This document shows, one piece after another, positions 23,431 to 35,061 of a stretch of DNA of 64,000 bases. The stretch is taken from assembly GCA_963575745.1 (NCBI GenBank), contig CAUYUJ010006347.1, positions 1-64,000 of the forward strand. Direction: 5' to 3'. The translations under genes and the position numbers were made by a program. The notes under the pieces were generated by a model, which saw nothing but the letters and a program-made list of their open reading frames with translations, was not told where the DNA came from and ran no database searches. The stretch is from Prorocentrum cordatum (taxonomy: Eukaryota; Sar; Dinophyceae; Prorocentrales; Prorocentraceae). Within the stretch, counting starts at the first letter, position 1, and every line of letters starts with the position of its first letter.

Positions 23431-26105
23431 CCGGCACGGAAACGGAAAGAGCGCTGCATCAACAGAAACCGAAATTACGCACACCACCGTTCGTACTGGG
23501 AGCCTTGGCGTTGAGAGCTTGTTACGTCACCCCTCGCTCTTGGGAGCCTTGGTGTTCAGAGATTGCTGCGTTGCCGCCTGTTCCTGAGCCTTGGCTGGGC
23601 CTTGGTGTCAGGAACTTGTTACGTCACCGCTCTCTGCTGGGAGCCTTGGTCTTATCAGCTTGTTTACGTCACCGTTCGCTCTTGGGAGCCTTGGTGTGAA
23701 GAGCTTTTTGCGTTACCGATCGTTCTTTATTTGGCGTCTCTGGGCCTTCTTGGGAGTCCTATTGGGGCCCTTTTGGAGCCCTTTTGGGGGCCTCTTGGGG
23801 GCCTCCTGGGCGCCTCTTGGGGCTTCTTGGGGGACTCTGGGGGCCTCCTGGGAGCGTCTTGGAGCGAAAGGCTAGACTTTTGGGATCGTGGTCCCCCTCT
23901 TGGGGCCGTCGTGGGGCCCTCTTGGGCCGTCTTGGGCGCCTCTTGGGCCGTCTTGGCGCCCTCTTGGGCCGTTGTAGAGGCCTCTTGGGCCGTCTTGGGG
24001 CGGTCTTGGGGGCCTCTTGGACAGTCGTCAACGCCGTGAAAGGTGAAACGCCGTGCATGCTAAACATGTACCTTTCCCCACAGGAATTCCATGAGTTTGG
24101 CCTCCTGGTGGCCTCTTGGGACGCCTCTTGGGGGCCTCTTGGAGCTTCTTGGGGGGCTCTTGGGGCCTCCTGGGAGCGTCTTGGGGCGAAAGGCTAAACT
24201 TTTCGGTTCGTGGTCCCCCTCTTGGGGCCGTCGTGGGGCCCTCTTGGACCGTCTTGGGCGCCTCTTGGGCCGTCTGGGGGCCTTATTGGGCCGTTTTGGG
24301 GGCCTCTTGGGAGCCTCTTGGGCCGTCTTGGGGCTGTCTTGGGGGCCTCTTGGGCCGTCGTCATCGCCGTGAAAGCCGGAAAGCCGCACAAGCGAAACAT
24401 ATACGTTTTCCCTAGGAAAACGGGGCCTCTTGGGACGCCCCTTGGGCGCCTCTTGGGGGCCTCTTGGGGGCCTCTTGGGCCGTCTTGGGCGGTCTTGGGC
24501 TCTCTTGGAGCGCTCTTGGGCCGTCTTGGGGGGGAACCCGGAAACCATGCAAAAACCATCGGGAAAACCCGAAACCGGCCATTAGACGTTTGCATCTGGC
24601 CGTCGCCCGTTCCCTGGACCCCTCCCTTAAGGGCTTCGCCCCAACTCAACGTTATCACTCGTACCTCGCTCTTTCCGTTACCTGGGCCGGCACGGAAACG
24701 GAAAGAGCCTTGCAGAAACAGAAACCGACATTGTTCACACCACCGTTCGTACCAGGAGCCTTGGCGTTGAGAGCTTGTTACGTCACCCCTCGCTCTTGGG
24801 AGCCTTGGTGTTCAGAGATTGCTGCGTTGCCGCCTGTTCCTGAGCCTTGGCTGGGGCTTGGTGTCAGGAACTTGTTACGTCACCGCTCTCTGCTGGGAGC
24901 CTTGGTCTTATCAGCTTGTTTACGTCACCGTTCGCTCTTGGAAGCCTTGGTGTGAAGAGCTTTTTGCGTTACCGATCTCTCTTCATTTGGCGTCTCTGGG
25001 CCTTCTTGGGAGTCCTATTGGGGCCCTTTTGGGGCCCTTTTGGGGGCCTCTTGGGGGCCTCTTGGGGGCCTCTTGGGGCGTCTTGGGAGGTTCTTGGGGC
25101 CTCCTGGGGGCTTCTTGGGGCGAAAGGCTAGATTGGGGCCCTCTTGGGCTGTCTTGGGCGCCGCTTGAGCCGTCATAGGGCCCTCTTGGGCCGTTGTGGG
25201 GGCCTCTTGGGAGCCTCTTGGGCCGTCTTGGGGCGGTCTTGGGGGCTTCTTGGACCGGCGTCAACGCCGTGAAAGGTGAAAAGCCGTGTATGCTAAACAT
25301 GTACCCTTCCCCATCGGAATTCCATGAGTTTGGCCTCCTGGTGGCCTCTTGGGACGCCTCTTGGGGGCCTCTTGGGGCTTCTTGGGGGGCTCTTGGGGCC
25401 TCCTGGGAGCGTCTTGGGGCGAAAGGCTAAACTTTTCGGTTCGTGGTCCCCCTCTTGGGGCCGTCGTGGGGCCCTCTTGGGCCGTCTTGGGCGCCTCTTG
25501 GGCCGTCTGGGGGCCGTTTTGGGAGCCTCTTTGGAGCCTCTTGGGCCGTCTTGGAGCGGTCTTGGGGGCCTCTTGGACAAACGCCGTGAAAGCCGAAAAG
25601 CCGTATATGCTAAAATTGAATGTCTCCCCAAGGAAAATCAATGATTTTGGCCTCTTGGGGCCCTCTTGGGACGCCCCGTGGGCGCCTCTTTGGGACGCCC
25701 CGTGGGCGCCTCTTTGGGGCCTCTTGGGCCGTCTTGGGCGGTCTTGGGCTCTCTTGGAGCGCTCTTGGGCCGTCTTGGGGGGGAACCCAGAAACCATGCA
25801 AAAACCCAAGGGAAAACCCGAAAACGGCCATTACCAACCCTGCGCCTCCGCCTCGCCCCTCCCTTAAGGGCTTCGCCCCACACTAGAACGTCATCACTCG
25901 TACCTCGCTCTTTCCGTTACCTGGGCCGGCACGGGATCGGAAAGAGCGTTTCAGCAACTTGCCCGAGATGGTTCATGGCACCCTTCGCTCTTGGGAGCCT
26001 TGGTGGTAAGAGCGTGTTGCGTCACCTCTCGTTCTTGGGAGCCTTGCTGGTAAGCGCGTGTTACGTCACCGGTATCTGTTGGGAGCCTTGCTGAGAAGAG
26101 CTTGC
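23431..26105 (+). repeat. ~1.25-kb tandem duplication of a TTGGG-rich repeat
   Basis: Unit 1 starts at 23431, unit 2 at 24687 and a partial unit 3 at 25926, all beginning 'CCGGCACGG'. Periods are 1,256 and 1,239 bp. Each unit has a leader with 'GGGAGCCTTGG' blocks and a body of 'GGCCTCTTGGG' and 'GCCGTCTTGGG' steps. Similar bodies occur at 33142-33620 and 58590-59110. Confidence 0.8.
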
Positions 26106-27590
26106 GCGCTACGCGGCTCGCCATCGCTCCCGCTCTTGCCCTCTCCAGCCCCCCCCCCCCGCTCCCCCCCCCATCTTCCCCATCTCTGTCCATCTCTATC
26201 CTCGCTCACCCTCTGTTTCCTTACCCAATTCTCACTCCGTCTCCCTGCACTGTCTCTCGCTCCATTCCCCTCACCCTCTGTTTCCTTACTTGCCTATCCC
26301 TCCGTCTCCCTCACCCCCTTGTGGCTGCAATCGTCCGCTCTGCATCGGTGCATCCACGGGCGCTGCCATCCCCCCTCAGCGGCCGTTGCCGCTGGGGGTG
26401 GAGTGATCACATTGCGTAGTTGTGAATACGGAGCGCGTGGGGCAGAAGTACCCCCATGGGGCGGGGTATCTGGGTCCCCCAGCGGACCCTCTGCCGGGTC
26501 TTTCACGTCCCTGTTCCCAGGCTGCGCCGCAGTTCGGCGGCGAGCGAGGGGGGGAAGTGAGAAGGAGAAGGCCCTCTTAGAAGGCGGCGGGGCTTCTCAG
26601 GAGCCCTCGCGCCTTGAGGAGTAGGAGGAAGAGAAGGAGGAGGCGCGCGAGGATGGCCGCGCCTTGCGCGGCGCGGCCCCCTTGGTCGGAGAGCGCCCCC
26701 CACCCCCCCTCCAGGGTGGCCTCGCGAGGGCGCGATCAGAACAGCGGGGGCTTCCGCACATTGCGGGCGCGGCGCGACTCCTGCTCCTGCTCCTCCTCCT
26801 CCTCCTCGTCCTCCTCTTCCTCCTCCTCCTCCTCCTCCTCTTCCTCCTCCCCCTCCTCCTCCTCTTCCTCCTCCTCCTCCTCCTACTTCTCCTTTCCTCC
26901 TCCTCCTCCTCCTTCTCCTCCTCTTCCTCAGTTTGATGGGGGTCCCGAACATGTGCGCAATACTTTGCGATCGTGCGTGCTGGGTCTTGCAGGCCGCGGG
27001 CAGAACGCGTCGCGTGTGGCATCGCTGGCCCGTGGGAAAGGCCACGCGTCATGAGCCACAGGAAGAGCTGTTGCTTGTTCTTGGCGGCGCCTTGACGGAA
27101 GGCCCCCCCCCTTCTGCCCGGAGCCTGCCGGTGCCTTCCCTCCCCCGCCATCTGAGCGACGAGAAAACACAACGCTTCGACTGTGCGGGCACTCGCGCGC
27201 AAGCTCACCACGCAAGGTCGCGCGTTAGCGCTCTCTCCTCGACGAGGCCTGCCGCGCTGGCAGCCGCGCAAGCCGCGGCGGACGGTCGGCGACCCCGCGG
27301 TGCAAAAGAGGAGCCGCCGCGTGCAGTGGAGGCCCGTGCCAAGAAGCACCCGGCTTGCCTCCAGGATGCCCTGGGTTTCTTGGGTTTCGATGGTGTTGCT
27401 ATGGAGAGCGTGACGCTCCCGCACCAAAAATCGATGGACATTCAGAGGTCTCAGGTTTGGGCTTCTTGTGGAGGGTTTCTTGTGGTCGGGCCCCTACTGT
27501 GTTGGGCCCAGCTCGTGCACAGTGTGGAACGCCTGGGCGTGAAGGCCGACGAATGCTCAGGCGATAGAGCCCCATCTTAAAAAGGAGCCG
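26106..27590. other. Mixed DNA; TIR fragment and (CCT)n tract
   Basis: 26534-26600 carries a left end of the TCGGCGGCGAG family without a matching right end. 26775-26930 is a (CCT)n tract. The remainder is GC-rich with no recognisable gene. Confidence 0.5.
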
Positions 27591-27659
27591 CCCTCCATCC
27601 GGTTGCGCAACTTTACACTCGTGGTGGCTGACAGCCCCAATCTATGTGATTGATGGCTG

Positions 27660-28262
27660 CTGATGAGACGAGTGCACGCGGTACTACAGCGAGAGCCACA
27701 TTTTGAAAACGACAGAACATCAACCCGTGAAAGTTGCCCGCACGGATGCCGGGCCTCAACAACACCCGGTATTCAGACTGAGACACATCCAGGATGTACC
27801 GTACGTATCAGATGTGTCTCCGACGAATGAATGTTGCGCTAAGGCCAGGGCCACATTTTGAAAACCACCGTGTGCCGTGTAATATGCTGAATTGAGGACG
27901 ACCATGCGCGGCGCCAAGGCGAAGTCCATACATCTACACATAGATAGGTCTACACCTTAATATTTGAAAATTTGAGTGACGTGTCGCGCCGCCGCACTTG
28001 GCCCACCACGCCTCGGCGCGACACGCTCCGCTCAGCACGTTCCACTCCCTCAGCATCAACGTCCCGAGCTTGTTCTGGCCTCCCGCCCCACGAAGCAGAG
28101 CTATACACTATCACCTTGCAGAGCCCGCGTGGTGCGGGGGCCGCCGCGCAACGCTGAGCAACAGTTCCTGACTCTACATTTCAAGGATGTGTCAACTGAA
28201 ACGCCCAGCCCAGCCTACAGACGTCTGGTGGTGTGGCCCGGATGTTGTTTCCAACCCTGCGG
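27660..28262 (+). repeat. Degenerate copies of the 81-bp composite repeat
   Basis: 'CCACATTTTGAAAAC' blocks near 27696 and 27850 and 'GACGAATG' at 27822 mark diverged 81-bp units. 28200-28250 ('AACGCCCAGCCCAGCC') resembles the companion block seen at 3205. Confidence 0.5.
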
Positions 28263-28466
28263 CGTTGGGCCCTCATTTTGCATGAAACACTGCGGTCGCA
28301 CACCTCCTCCTTGCCACCTCCCTTCTTCTTCCCAACCCTCCTGCGTTTGGTTCTCGTTTTGATTAGAGCACTGCGCGCACGTCTCCTCCCGCCTCCCGCA
28401 TCCCTCATCCTCTCCCCGCGTGCCTGCATGCTACCCTGCCTCCTACCTCACCTCGCCGTCCTGCCT

Positions 28467-29160
28467 GGGAGCGCCCTGGGGGGCTGCGATCTGCGAAACC
28501 GTTGCCACATTCGAAATCTGCTGGGGGGTCAAGCGGAGTGACGTCCCACGTTGACCTAAGTCAGACCTCGCCATCCCTGGGTGGCTGCGATCTGTGAAAC
28601 TGCCGCAGCTTTCGAGGGCTGCTGGGGGGTCCAGCGGAGTGACGTCCCACGCGGACCTAACTGAGACTTCGCTATCCACTGGTGGCTGCGATCAGCGAAA
28701 CGATCACAGCTTTCGAGGGCTGTAAGGGGGTCCAGCGGATTGACATCCCACGCGGACCTAAATCTGACCTCGCCATCCCTGGGTGGCTGCGATCTGTGAA
28801 ACTGCCGCAGCTTTCGAGGGCTGCTGGGGGGTCCAGCGGAGTGACGTCCCACGCGGACCTAACTGAGACCTCGCTATCCCTTGGTGGCTGCGATCGTCGA
28901 AACGATCGCAGCTTTCGAGGGCTGCAAAGGGGGTCCAGCGGAGTGACATCCCACGCGGACCAAAATCTGGCCTCGCCATCCCTGGGTGGCTGCGATCTGT
29001 GAAACTGCCGCAGCTTTCGAGGGCTGCGGGGGGGTCCAGCGGAGTGACTTCCCACGAGAACCTCAATCAGACCTCGCCATCCTTGGTGGGGCTGCGAGCT
29101 GCGAAATGGTCGCCGCTTTCGATGGCTGCTGGGGGGTCTAGCAGAGTGACGTCCCGCTGG
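28467..29160 (+). repeat. 101-bp tandem array, seven copies
   Basis: 'GGCTGCGA' recurs at 28482, 28583, 28684, 28785, 28885, 28988 and 29090, giving periods of 100-103 bp. Each unit also has GAGGGCTGCTGGGGGGTC-like and AGTGACGTCCCACG-like blocks. Neighbouring copies are very similar, so homogenisation is recent. Confidence 0.9.
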
Positions 29161-29745
29161 TCTCGAAGACTTGGCGGCGCTCCTGGCGTTCAGCTCCCGC
29201 TGCACGGTGCAGGAAGGAAGCGAAGAATTTGGTGGGCGAGGTCGGCTCACTTCCTGCACTAGCTATGAGCAGCTGATCCTTGGGAGCGTCAGGGCGACAT
29301 GGCGCGGGGCGCTCTTCTTGCCGCCCATGCCACTGGAAAATGGCGGCCATCCTCTTCCCTCATCTTTTGTTGTCCTCCTCTTCCTACTTCGTCGTCTCAC
29401 TGCTGCTGTCGCATTCAACGTTCGTCCTCCTTCGGTCCATTGACTGCCCCGCTTTTCCACCACATTTCCTGTTTGAGCCTGTGGCTTTACCGTCGTTGTT
29501 TTGCTGTCCTGTGGGTCGCGCACCGCGTCTGCTTCCCACGGGTAGACCCTGCGTCGTCATCAGCCAAACTATTCTGGACCAGCTGCTCATGTCACTTAGT
29601 GCAGACGGGTTGGGTCCGTCGCAGGGTACATTGTCGCAGCCCTCCCGTGATGGATTCTCGTTTTGAATAGAGCATTGCGGTCCCCGTCACATCCTATCCT
29701 CCTGATCCTTGCCCCCTCCCTCCTGCCCTTCCTGCTGGGATGCTG

Positions 29746-30735
29746 CCAACTGCGCGACCGTCGCCACTAAATAGCGCGGGCTCCTGTGAGTCCCAGTGGA
29801 GTGGGTAGTCACGCAGATGACGGTGAGAGCTCGCGGTTCCCTGGGGGGCTGCCAATTGCGCAGCTGCGGCCGCTCGTGGGCTCTTGGGGTCCAGCTGAGC
29901 GGGCTGTCAGGCGAGACCTGACGGATCCTTGGGGGGCTGCGACTTGGACAGCCCTCGTCACGTTCGTGGTCTCCTGGAGGGTCCAGCGGAGCGTGATGTC
30001 AGGCTAGACCTCGCGGCTCCCTTGAGAGGCTGTCAGCTGCGCATCTGTCGCCAATTTCGTGGCTTCTTGGAAGGTCCAGCGGAGAGGGCTGCCAGGCAGG
30101 AGGACATCGCGGCTCCCTGGAGGCTGGCGCAACTGTCGCCAGTTTCGTGGGCTCCTGCGAGTTCCAGCGGGGAGGGCTGTCAGGCGAGACCTCGCGGCTC
30201 CCTTGAGAGGCTGCCAACTGCGCATCTGACGCCAGTTTCGTGGCTTCTTGGGAGGTCCAGCGGAGAGGGTCGTCAGGCAAGTCTTCGCGAAGCCCTGGAG
30301 GCTGGCGAAATTGTCGCCAGTTTCGTGGGCTCCCGGGAAGTCCAGCGGGGACGGTTGGCAGGCGAGACTTGCGGCTCCCTGGCAACTGCGCGCATGTCGC
30401 CAGTTCCGTGGGCACCTGGGAGGTCCAGCGGAGTGTCTGTCAGGCAAGGCCTCGTGGCTCCCTTGAAGGGTTAGCAACTGCGCATGTGTCGCCACTTTCG
30501 TGGGCTCCTGGGGGTCCAGCGGGGTGACTGGGTGACTTGTCAGGCGAGACCTCGCCGCTTCCGTTTGGGGCTACCATCTGCGCACGTGTCACCAGTATCG
30601 CGAGCTCCTGGGAGGTCCAGCGGAGTGGGCTGTTAAGCAAGACCTCGCAGCTCCCTGGGGGGCGGCCAACTGTGCACCTGTCGCCACCATCGTGGGCTCC
30701 AGTGAGGTCCAGCAGAGTGGGTTGTCAAGCACGTG
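29746..30735 (+). repeat. ~90-bp tandem array, about eleven copies
   Basis: 'GTCCAGCGG'-type blocks recur about every 82-105 bp, alternating with 'TCGCGGCTCCC' and 'GTCGCCAGTTTCGTGGGC'. Shares the words GGTCCAGCGGAGTG and GGGCTGC with the 101-bp array just upstream, so the two arrays may have a common origin. Confidence 0.8.
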
Positions 30736-30816
30736 TTCGTTTGGAATGCGGCGCTGTGGCGTTCATACTGGCCAGTCGCCTCGCGTGCAGAAGGGGGATC
30801 ATGCCGTTTCCGTACG

Positions 30817-30984
30817 TCACCACCCACCAAACCACCCCAACCCAACCCGAAGGCTCAAATTTACCCTCGATTTCCAGTGGGGGGGGGGTCGGGAAACGTT
30901 GAAAAAACACATGTGGAACCCTTACCCCACCCAACCCGAAATTCGGGTCTTCGTGTTGGGTTGGGGTGGTCTGGTAGGTAGTCA
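30817..30984. mobile_element. 168-bp MITE, copy 2
   Basis: Same ends, same length and same interior as 4600-4767. It is flanked by the 5-bp direct repeat GTACG (30812-30816 and 30985-30989) and inserted at the edge of the ~90-bp array. Different target duplications at the two copies show independent insertion rather than segmental duplication. Confidence 0.9.
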
Positions 30985-31551
30985 GTACGCATTTCTGGCC
31001 TCGACGCCGGAGCCCTTCGATCTTCGTCGCTCCTCGGCCTCCGTCGCCGCTCCACGCCACCGTCGCTACCGCCATCCCCCCGCGGCACCTGAAGACGCCC
31101 CCCCCCCCCCTGCGGGCCAGTACCGAATCCGCCCACTGACGCACGCAGACATCGGGCGCCTCGATTTTTCGAGGCCCAGGCCCCCGACCTCTCGACCATT
31201 TGCCCGGGACCGGTGCTTTATCCCGAGTCGTTTTCTGACGGTCCCGAGGCCCGGTGGAGGCCCCGAGGGGCCGAAAACGATGAAGAACCCACTTCTCGAT
31301 TTTTTCGAGACGCTGGATGTCTGGGCGCGCCTGTTTCCGCCGCCCCCGCGTTCGCCCAGGCGGTGCTCGACGCGCTCCGCTCCTTCCGCGCCGCCGCCGC
31401 GTCCGCCGACGCTTCCACCGCGGCGGGGCCTCCTGCGCTGGCTGGGGCAGGTGGCCGCCCGGACGCCCCCAGCGCTTCCCAGGGCTGGGCCGGGACGGTC
31501 GGCCCATGTTCAACCACTGCTCTTCGCCCTCCTCTCGAGGAACAAGACACG

Positions 31552-31712
31552 CCATAAACATAAACTTTGAGCGCTCCGCGCGGATCTCTCGGATCCGCGC
31601 TGGACCCCCCCGCGGCGCTTCGGGCGCCGCCCCTGGTGCTCTCCGTGCGCCAGGGAGAGGGATCCAGCGCGGATCCAAGAAATTCGCGCGCACCGCCAAT
31701 ATGCTCATTGTG
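31552..31712. mobile_element. Foldback element (GGATCCGCGCTGGAC family), copy 1
   Basis: The left arm has ATAAACATAAACTTTGAGCG then 'CTCGGATCCGCGCTGGACCC'. The right arm carries the inverted 'GGGATCCAGCGCGGATCCAAG'-type sequence (31668-31690). Relatives are at 49878-49954, 61571-61738 and 62419-62475. No coding capacity. Confidence 0.6.
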
Positions 31713-31714
31713 TT

Positions 31715-32055
31715 GTTCTTTCTTCTATCCTCTACCTCCTGCTCTCCCTCGGCTTCCAATGGCTGCTCCTCTTCCACCATCTCCATCGGCGTCGCCGTAA
31801 CCGTCGCCGTTGTCGTCGTCGTCGTCATCTTAGACTCGTCATAATCCTAATATTCCTGGTCATCCTCATCTTCCTCGTCCTCCTCGCCGTCCTCTTCATC
31901 ATACACTCACGTCACGTGACATCATCCTAATCATCAGCATCAGCATCATCATAATCATCATCATCATCAGTAGCATGATCATCATCACCACCACCGTCAT
32001 CACCATCATCATCATCATCCGCATCATCATCACCATCATCCTCATGATAATTTTC
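31715..32055. repeat. (TCG)n / (ATC)n microsatellites
   Basis: CGT/TCG triplets at 31785-31835, then ATC/CAT triplets at 31925-32050. A CCT tract follows at 32280-32440. Confidence 0.85.
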
Positions 32056-32639
32056 TCGGTTTGCGTTATTTCTCCTCTTCGTCCTCAAATCCTTCTCTTC
32101 CCAATGTTGTATCCATATTCCTAGGCCTCTCTGCTTTGTGCTGACATTCAGGTCAGGCCTTAGTGCCTTGCGCACACAATTTAATCAATGCTGGCAAGCG
32201 CAAGCGCCAGCTGCGTAGCCGTATTACGCCTCCTCTCCTCACATTTAGCCTTTGTTGATGCTCCTATTCGGTTTGTTGTTCCTCCTGCCTGCTCCCATTT
32301 CCCTCCTCGCCCTCGTCTCCCTTTCCCTCCCCCCTTCCTCTCATCCCCCTACTCTCCTTCCCTCATTTCCCACCTCCTGTCATCTCGCACTCCTCCTCCT
32401 CCTCCTCCTCCCCTTATCCTCCCCCGCCCCCTCCTCTTCCATGTTCAGGTTCATTCTGAGCTCGGGCTTGACGGCTGACTCGCCTGTACGTTTCACTGGA
32501 TGCTCCTACACTTCCCTGATCAGGGCAACGATTGCCTGGCGATCGTGTCTGGATAGCCTGGCGGGGAAACGTGAAGCGTCAATAATTCAGATGTCAGGTC
32601 CGTTTGACAGGAAGTCCTCAATCTTTCTATAGTGACTGC

Positions 32640-32990
32640 GACGCCCCCCATCCGCGTGTAAGTGTGGCCCAATGTAGCGAAGTCCCCAACGAGATCACCA
32701 CGCTGCGCCATTCCTGGGATTCCACCCATACGAATCCTTGAAACCGCTGCGAACTTTCAAGACGAATGTGCGCGGCGCTAGGCGAGAGCCACATTTTGTC
32801 AAGGAGCCGCATCCAGCCTTGGAGCTGATGCACACTTTTACGACGAATGTGCGCGTCGCCAAGGCGAAGGCCACATGATGAACAGGAGCCGCCTCCATCT
32901 TTTTGAAACTGTTGCAAGCTTTGAGACGAATCTGCGCGGCGCTGCAGCAAGAGCCACCCGTTGAAAGAGACATGCCCTCCATCTGTGATC
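32640..32990 (+). repeat. 81-bp units, three to four copies
   Basis: 'GACGAAT' at 32761, 32842 and 32924 (periods 81 and 82), each followed by a GCGCGGCGC-like and an AGAGCCACATTTTG-like block. The preceding 'ATTCCTGGGATTCCACCC' matches 'ATTCCTGGGACTTCACCC' upstream of the copies near 3 kb. Confidence 0.8.
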
Positions 32991-33141
32991 ATGTTTCAGA
33001 GTTTAAGCTTCCAGGTCATACACTGTGAGGAGGGCGAGGAAGAGGAGGAGGAGGAGGAGGAGGAGGAAGAGGAGGCGCAGGAGGACATGGAGGAAAACGA
33101 CGGCGGCCAGAGTTGAGCATGAAGACCTTCGCGGATATTTC

Positions 33142-33620
33142 GCTCCAGAAGTTCCTTGGACGCCTCATGGAGGCCTCTTGGAACTATCTCAGAGCTCTCG
33201 TGGTTCTCATCAGGGGGCCCTCATGGCGCTCTTGAAGCTCTTTGGGGGCTCTCTTGGGGGCCTTGGGGGGGACCTTGGACGCCATCGGTCCGAAACGAGG
33301 GGGTCTTCATTACACCCCCCGTCCCCTTCGGAGGCCCGAAAGTCGCCGCTTGGGGCGCTCTTGCGCATTGTTGGGGCACTCTTAGGTGCCTCCTTGGCCC
33401 TTTTCGTGGGCAGTCAGGGAGCAATTTGGAGGATTCGAAAGCTGATTTGGAACGAAAGGCGAGAAGGAAACCATGATTCATGTTCACTTGGTTTGAAGGG
33501 TTTGGGCCTCTCGAGGGAGTTCTTGGGAGGCTTACTGGCCACTTGGAGCCGTCCTGGTGGTGGTCTTGGGGCATCTTGGAGGCATCTTGGGGAGTATCTC
33601 GAGCAAGCCATCTGGCAGGT
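33142..33620 (+). repeat. Dispersed TTGGG-rich repeat
   Basis: Repeated CCTCTTGG, CTCTTGGGGGCC and CATCTTGG steps, a diverged relative of the units at 23431-26105 and of 58590-59110. 33025-33090, just upstream, is a GGA tract. Confidence 0.6.
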
Positions 33621-33889
33621 CATATTGGGTTATCCCTGGCCATCGTTGAGCCACCTTGTGGCCAAACGAGACCCTCTGGCACCTCGCGGCACCCCCATTC
33701 CAGACCTGGGGGAAGGGGCAATGTGAGGAGTCAAGAGTGTTCTCCCAGTCGCAAACTGTTTGGCTCACCCCCACCTGCTATCCCAACACAGAAGTAGCAC
33801 CCGAGTCCAAGCATATTCCGCAGGCGTCTTTGGATGGGCACCTGCTGGAAGCCAAGGCAAAACCCCAGGTGCGTGGCGCTGGGGCGAGG

Positions 33890-34330
33890 TGATCCACGCG
33901 CGCCGGGCTCGACGGGCCCCCCTGGGGCCCATGCGTGCCAGGCGCGCCCTGGTGCGCCACGTGCTCCGCGCGCGCCAGGTTTGCCACGTGCTCCGGCCGG
34001 GCCAGGCGTGCCACCCTCGGGGCACGCGCAGAAGGTGCAGGTGCGCCCGCACACACAGGACAGCATGCCGGCCCCCACCGTCCTTGTCGAAAGCCGGTGC
34101 CCAGTCGCGGTGGAGTCGCCATTCTGATGTTTGGCGGGCCTGCAGGCAGCAGGCAATATGCGGGCACCCCGGCCGGCCCTGTCACGAGCCAGTGCGATGC
34201 GATCGCGGGGCGCGCGCGCATGATCCTGATGTTGCCGCGATGTGCAGTTTGCACTGTTTGTAAGTAGGGTTGGTGACTCTGCGCGAAGCAGGCTGTGTGC
34301 TGGCACCCCCGCCGTCCCTGTCAACAAAAT
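33890..34330. other. GC-rich short-period repeats
   Basis: 'GCCACGTGCTCC'/'GCCAGGCGTGCC' words repeat at about 24 bp in 33935-34015. 'GGGCACCCCGGCCGGCCCTGTCA' type sequence at 34160 recurs in diverged form near 34300. A collagen-like Gly-x-y minus-strand frame results from this periodicity. Confidence 0.45.
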
Positions 34331-34431
34331 TATCACGGCAAAGCAACCGAACAGCGATGTGAAAAAGCAAATCTGAAAGCATTCAACTTAAGATTCATGT
34401 AAGATTCCTGTTGTAGAACTAGTGAGACACT

Positions 34432-34905
34432 GCTATGAATGGATGTAGGTTCGAACGACTCACTGCTCTCGATAACTGTATCTCCAAACGACACACCGCT
34501 ATCAATGGACTTACATTCAAACGAGACACTGCCATCCCTGGATTCAGCCCCAAACGAGACATTGCTATCAATGGATTTAGCCCCAAATGAGACACTGCGA
34601 TCACTGGATTTATCTCTGAACGAGACTCTGCTATCAATGGATTTAGTTTCGAACGACTCACTGCTGTCGAGAACTGTATCTCCAAACGAGACACTGCTAT
34701 CAATGGATTGAATTCCAAACGAGACGCTGCCATCAATGGATTTAGCCTACAAGAGACACTGCTACTAATGGACGTAGCCCCAAATGAGACGCGGCGATCA
34801 CTGGATTTATCTCCGAACGAGACACTGCTATCCATGGGCTTAGTTTCGAACGACTCACTGCTGTCGAGAACTGTATCTCCAAACGAGACACTGCTATCAA
34901 TGAGA
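34432..34905 (+). repeat. 33-bp tandem array encoding 11-residue repeats
   Basis: About fourteen units of 33 bp with a core like 'AACGAGACACTGCTATCAATG'. The longest plus-strand frame reads repeated 'NETLLSMDLAP'; the register changes near 34708. The minus strand is also open. Whether it is translated is unknown; it lies just beyond the 3' end of the minus-strand LRR gene. Confidence 0.8.
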
Positions 34906-35061
34906 CAGATGCGCACAAGGACCGGCAGGAACATTTTTCAACATCACGGAGGCTACAGTCCACAGCATGTTGATGAGCACCGCGCACAGCATGCTGAGCA
35001 GCAGCGCTGTCACAGTGACGAAACAGCAAAGATTGCAGGTGACTGAACAGCACCGCCGTGC

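Noticed and set aside
23700-25800. TTGGGG-like telomeric repeat
   Set aside because: The steps are GGCCTCTTGGG with irregular spacing, not a uniform telomeric hexamer or heptamer.
28467-30735. CRISPR-like array (regular repeats)
   Set aside because: There are no unique spacers between short repeats; whole ~90-101 bp monomers are tandemly repeated, as in satellites, and the genome is eukaryotic.
33731-34336. Collagen-like Gly-x-y frame on the minus strand
   Set aside because: Caused by short GC-rich repeats with a period divisible by three; no signal peptide and no flanking collagen domain.
34445-34460. GGTTCGAAC, similar to a tRNA B box
   Set aside because: It is part of the 33-bp repeat (TTTCGAACGA variants); no A box or cloverleaf fits.
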